A model generated the notes under the pieces. It saw only the letters and a program-made list of their open reading frames with translations, ran no database searches and was not told the DNA's origin. 35,180 nucleotides of DNA, from contig NZ_JAKEIP010000071.1 in the NCBI RefSeq assembly GCF_021474425.1, positions 1 through 35,180 of the forward strand. The letters are read 5' to 3'. Shown here in pieces: positions 31,995 through 35,180 of the stretch. The first letter of the stretch is position 1; each line of letters begins with the position of its first letter. This DNA is from Streptomyces muensis. Its GTDB lineage: Bacteria; Actinomycetota; Actinomycetes; Streptomycetales; Streptomycetaceae. Made by a program: the position numbers and the translations under genes.

Positions 31995-34190
31995 CTACTC
32001 CTCCGTGGGCAGAGCAACTTCGGCCGCCGCGTCGGGCCCCTGTTCCAGCAGGACGGTGAAGCCGTCCTCGTTCAGAACAGGCACCTTGAGCTGCATGGCC
32101 TTGTCGTACTTGGACCCTGGACTGTCACCCACCACCACGAAAGATGTCTTCTTCGAAACGGAACCGGTCACTTTCGCTCCGCGACTCTGCAACGCCTCCT
32201 TGGCGCCGTCGCGGGTGAACTGCTCCAGCGTGCCGGTGACGACGACGGTAAGCCCTTCCAGCGGACGCGGTCCCTCGTCCTCGCCGGTCGACTGCTCCTC
32301 CAGCGGGACCCCGGCGGCCTTCCACTTACGGACGATCTCTCGGTGCCAGTCCTCGGCGAACCACTCCTTGAGCGCGGCGGCGATGATGGGCCCGACACCG
32401 TCGGTCGCCGCCAGCTCCTCCTCCGTGGCCTGTTCGATACGGTCCACCGAGCGGAACTCGCGGGCGAGGGCCTGCGCCGCCACCGGACCGACATGCCGGA
32501 TGGACAGCCCGTTGAGGAACCGGGCGAGCGGGCGCTGCTTGGCCGCCTCGATGTGCTCGAGCAGGGCGAGGGTGTTCTTCTTGGGCTCGCCCTTCTGGTT
32601 GGCGAAGACCGTGACGACCTTCTCCTCGCCGGTCTTGGGGTCCCGCTTGGGCAGACCGCTGTCCTGGTCGAGGACATAGGCCTTGATGGGCAGCAGCTTC
32701 TCCACCGTCAGGTCGAACAGGTCGCCCTCGTCGACCAGCGGCGGATCGGCCGGCTCCAGCGGGCGGGTGAGCGCGGCGGCGGCCACGTCACCGAAGTGCT
32801 CGATGTCCAGGCACTCGCGGCCCGCGAGATAGGAGACCCGCTCCCTCAACTGGGCCGGGCAGGTACGGGCGTTGGGACAGCGGAGGTCGATGTCGCCCTC
32901 CTTCATGGGCCGAAGCGCCGTGCCGCACTCGGGGCACTCGCCCGGCATCACGAACTCCCGCTCACTGCCGTCGCGCAGGTCGACCACCGGGCCGAGGATC
33001 TCCGGGATGACGTCCCCGGCCTTGCGGATGACCACGGTGTCGCCGATCAGCACGCCCTTGGCCTTGACGACCTCCTGGTTGTGCAGGGTCGCGAACTCGA
33101 CCTCGCTGCCGGCCACCGTGACCGGCTCGACCTGGGCGTACGGCGTGACTCTGCCGGTGCGGCCGACACCGACCTTGATGTCGACGAGCCTGGTGTTGAC
33201 CTCTTCCGGCGCGTACTTGTAGGCGATGGCCCAGCGCGGGGCGCGTGCGGTGGAGCCGAGGCGGCCCTGGAGGCGAATCTCGTCGAGCTTGACGACGACT
33301 CCGTCGATCTCGTGCTCCACGGAGTGGCGGTTCTCGCCGTAGTGGGCGATGAACTCCCGTACGCCGCCGAGGTCGTCGACCACCCGGTTGTGCCGCGAGG
33401 TGGGCAGGCCCCAGGTCTTGAGGAGGTCGTAGGCCTGGGACAGGCGGGTCATGCCCTTGAAGCCCTCCAGCGCGCCGATGCCGTGGACGACCATGTGCAG
33501 CGGGCGGGTGGCGGTGACGCGCGGGTCCTTCTGGCGCAGCGAACCGGCGGCGGCGTTACGGGGGTTGGCGAAGGGCTTGTCGCCCGCCGCGACCAGGCGC
33601 TCGTTGAGCTCCAGGAACTTCTCCATCGGGAAGTAGACCTCGCCGCGGATCTCCACCAGGTCGGGGACCTTCTCGCCCTGGAGACGGTCCGGGATCTCCG
33701 CGATGGTGCGGACGTTCGGGGTGATGTCCTCGCCGGTGCGGCCGTCGCCCCGGGTGGCCGCGCGGGTGAGGCGGCCGTTCTCGTACGTCAGGTTGACGGC
33801 GAGGCCGTCCACCTTCAGCTCGCACAGGAAGTGGTACTCCTGCTCGCCGAGCTCCCGGGCGATGCGGTCGAACCAGGCGGCGAGTTCGTCGTCGTTGAAG
33901 GTGTTGTCGAGCGACAGCATCCGCTGGCGGTGCTCGACCGCCGTGAACTCCGTCTCGTAGGACCCCGCGACCTTCTGGGTCGGCGAGTCCGGGGTACGCA
34001 GCTCCGGGTGCTTCTCCTCCAGCGCCTCCAGCGTCTTGAGCAGCTTGTCGAAGTCCGCGTCGCTGATGACGGGCGCGTCCTTCACGTAGTACCGGAAGCG
34101 GTGCTCCTCGACCTGCTCCGCCAGCTGCGCGTGCTCGTCGCGGGCCTCGGCGGGCACCGCCGTCGTCTCCGCCTGCTTGTCGCCGGCCAC
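31995..34190 (-). CDS. ligA: NAD+-dependent DNA ligase
   Basis: LigA seals nicks during replication and repair, using NAD+ to adenylate its active-site lysine. The 731-residue protein has all domains in order. The NAD-binding Ia domain carries HRFRYYVKDAPVISDADFDKL. The adenylation domain has Lys126 in CELKVDGLAVN and RGDGRTGEDIT. The OB fold has GRTGRVTPYAQVEPV, and the zinc finger has four Cys (CPECGTALRP to CPNARTCPAQ). A helix-hairpin-helix region follows, and a C-terminal BRCT domain begins at GLTVVVTGTLEQFTRDGAKE. The GTG at 34190 has GGGAGG eight bases upstream. It lies 15 bp after the MetE-like gene, so the two are likely co-transcribed. Confidence 0.97.
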   Translation of the reverse strand: MAGDKQAETTAVPAEARDEHAQLAEQVEEHRFRYYVKDAPVISDADFDKLLKTLEALEEKHPELRTPDSPTQKVAGSYETEFTAVEHRQRMLSLDNTFNDDELAAWFDRIARELGEQEYHFLCELKVDGLAVNLTYENGRLTRAATRGDGRTGEDITPNVRTIAEIPDRLQGEKVPDLVEIRGEVYFPMEKFLELNERLVAAGDKPFANPRNAAAGSLRQKDPRVTATRPLHMVVHGIGALEGFKGMTRLSQAYDLLKTWGLPTSRHNRVVDDLGGVREFIAHYGENRHSVEHEIDGVVVKLDEIRLQGRLGSTARAPRWAIAYKYAPEEVNTRLVDIKVGVGRTGRVTPYAQVEPVTVAGSEVEFATLHNQEVVKAKGVLIGDTVVIRKAGDVIPEILGPVVDLRDGSEREFVMPGECPECGTALRPMKEGDIDLRCPNARTCPAQLRERVSYLAGRECLDIEHFGDVAAAALTRPLEPADPPLVDEGDLFDLTVEKLLPIKAYVLDQDSGLPKRDPKTGEEKVVTVFANQKGEPKKNTLALLEHIEAAKQRPLARFLNGLSIRHVGPVAAQALAREFRSVDRIEQATEEELAATDGVGPIIAAALKEWFAEDWHREIVRKWKAAGVPLEEQSTGEDEGPRPLEGLTVVVTGTLEQFTRDGAKEALQSRGAKVTGSVSKKTSFVVVGDSPGSKYDKAMQLKVPVLNEDGFTVLLEQGPDAAAEVALPTEE

Positions 34191-34205
34191 CGTATCGTCC
34201 TCCCG

Positions 34206-35180
34206 TTACTCTGGGTTGTCCGCGAGGGATCTCGCCGCCCGGACGCAGTGGGCGAGTGCCGTGCGCGCGTACTCCGGGGAGGCCCCCGCGAGCCCGCACG
34301 ACGGCGTGATGGTGACCGCCTCCGCGAGAAGCCCCGGTGCCAGCCCCAACCTGCGCCACAGCGTCCTGACACCCATGACGCTACCGGCAGGGTCTGACAA
34401 TCGGCCGTCCGTGCCCGGGACGACACCGGCGAAGAGCCGGGTCCCCGCCTCCACCGCCTCGCCGATCGCGTCGTCGTCACGCTCGGTGAGGAGGGAGAAG
34501 TCGAAGGAGATCGCCGCCGCGCCCGCCCGGCGCAGCAGGGCGAACGGGACGTCCGGTGCGCACGAGTGGACCACGACGGGGCCGTCGCCGTGAACCCCGA
34601 CGACGTCGCGCAGGGCGGCCTCGACGAGCTGGCGGTCCACGGCGCGGTGGGTGCGGTAGCCGCTGGCCGACTTGACCTGTCCGCGGAGTACGGCGACGAG
34701 GGAGGGTTCGTCGAGCTGGAGGACGAGCTGGGCGCCGGGGACTCGGCGGTGGACCTCCTCCAGGTGCAGGCGCAGGCCCTCGGCGAGGGACGCGGTGAGG
34801 TCGCGGCAGGCGCCGGGGTCGGAGAGGGCGACCTCGCCGTTCTTCAGCTCCAGTGCGGCCGCCAAGGTCCAGGGACCGACCGCCTGAACCTTAAGCAGCC
34901 CCTCGTAGCCCTGGGTGAACTCCTCCAGCGCGTCGAGGTCCTCGCCCAGCCAGGAGCGGGCGCGCCTGGTGTCGCGGCCCGGGCGGTCCCCGATGCGCCA
35001 GCCGCTGGGTTCCACGCGGGCGTACAGCTCGACGAGGATTCCCGCGGTGCGGCCGATCATGTCCGCGCCGGGGCCGCGGGCGGGGGGGGCCCGGCCGTCG
35101 CCGGCCCGGCCCCCAAGCCCCGGGGGGCCCTCGATCTCGATGGCGGCGGTGACGGTGCGCCGGTCCGCGTGGAGCAGTAC
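34206..35180 (-). CDS. MetE-like methionine synthase C-terminal domain protein (5' end cut by window)
   Basis: The frame is open from the window edge to TAA at 34206-34208. The recognisable part (PARGPGADMIGRTAGILVEL onward, about 290 residues) is the cobalamin-independent methionine synthase (UROD/MetE) domain in its short stand-alone form. Zinc ligands are visible as HSC in VVVHSCAPDVPF and Cys in ITPSCGLAG. The short actinobacterial forms are of uncertain substrate and may use a corrinoid protein as methyl donor. The family normally starts with a GSLPGG-type motif some 40 residues before GPGADM; here that part (35083-35180) instead reads as an unfamiliar Gly/Pro-rich stretch. The ATG at 35060 is probably internal. 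Confidence 0.8.
   Translation of the reverse strand, partial: VLLHADRRTVTAAIEIEGPPGLGGRAGDGRAPPARGPGADMIGRTAGILVELYARVEPSGWRIGDRPGRDTRRARSWLGEDLDALEEFTQGYEGLLKVQAVGPWTLAAALELKNGEVALSDPGACRDLTASLAEGLRLHLEEVHRRVPGAQLVLQLDEPSLVAVLRGQVKSASGYRTHRAVDRQLVEAALRDVVGVHGDGPVVVHSCAPDVPFALLRRAGAAAISFDFSLLTERDDDAIGEAVEAGTRLFAGVVPGTDGRLSDPAGSVMGVRTLWRRLGLAPGLLAEAVTITPSCGLAGASPEYARTALAHCVRAARSLADNPE

Noticed and set aside
31938..34397. An 819-codon open frame on the plus strand opposite ligA.
   Set aside because: It is antisense to an intact, fully recognisable LigA. Long antisense frames are expected in very GC-rich DNA, and its translation is a low-complexity Asp/Arg/Leu/Gly mixture with no motif.

Overview
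The window is chromosomal DNA from a high-GC actinobacterium, almost certainly a Streptomyces. The reasons are strong G/C bias at third codon positions, frequent GTG starts, several probable leaderless promoters, and gene content and order that match my memory (not checked) of the S. coelicolor region from about SCO5493 to SCO5515. That region holds ligA, rmdB, gatCA-x-gatB, cdgC, ilvBNC and serA. I see no rRNA, tRNA, CRISPR, phage or insertion-sequence genes.

Layout. 1-857: the end of a peptide-type ABC transporter operon (two ATPases). 844-3055: a TetR regulator divergent from a 14-helix MFS drug-type exporter. 3117-8505 (minus): serA, then the branched-chain amino-acid operon ilvB-ilvN-ilvC, whose 5' leader (8585-8752) encodes a 13-residue Ile/Leu/Val-rich peptide followed by an attenuator. 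8860-12075 (minus): the membrane PAS-GGDEF-EAL protein CdgC. 12334-15726: a 2-hydroxyacid dehydrogenase divergent from an aldo/keto reductase, then a glucose/sorbosone-dehydrogenase-like lipoprotein. 15733-19378 (minus): a small DUF6191-type protein, a giant LuxR (LAL) regulator and a 64-residue basic protein. 19593-23659 (minus): a small membrane protein, a GNAT acetyltransferase, an MMPL transporter and an acidic-repeat membrane protein. 23848-24651 (plus): a methyltransferase. 24731-28296 (minus): gatC-gatA-small membrane protein-gatB, supplying Gln-tRNA and Asn-tRNA by transamidation. 28406-29446: a DUF4267 membrane protein divergent from a TetR regulator, with a clear operator set between them. 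29489-31723 (minus): RmdB, a GGDEF-EAL protein. 31995-35180 (minus): ligA behind a truncated MetE-like gene.

Themes. Amino-acid supply (serA, ilvBNC, a MetE-like gene) and translation (gatCAB) sit beside two membrane c-di-GMP proteins with opposite wear. CdgC keeps a sound GGDEF and inhibitory I-site but has lost its EAL catalytic residues. RmdB keeps a complete EAL and lacks the I-site. Two TetR/exporter-type divergent modules and one LAL regulator give local control.

Most worth a second look: the conserved-looking 80-residue membrane protein inside the gat operon, joined to gatA by a GTGA overlap; a dispersed 38-bp hairpin repeat whose copies differ by a compensating base-pair change; the MFS reading frame running through its own terminator; a 24-bp directly repeated promoter-like element before the lipoprotein gene; and an anomalous GC-homopolymer stretch at the right edge, where the MetE-like protein stops resembling its family. 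I did not find a wholly new multi-gene system, and most genes here are core Streptomyces genes.
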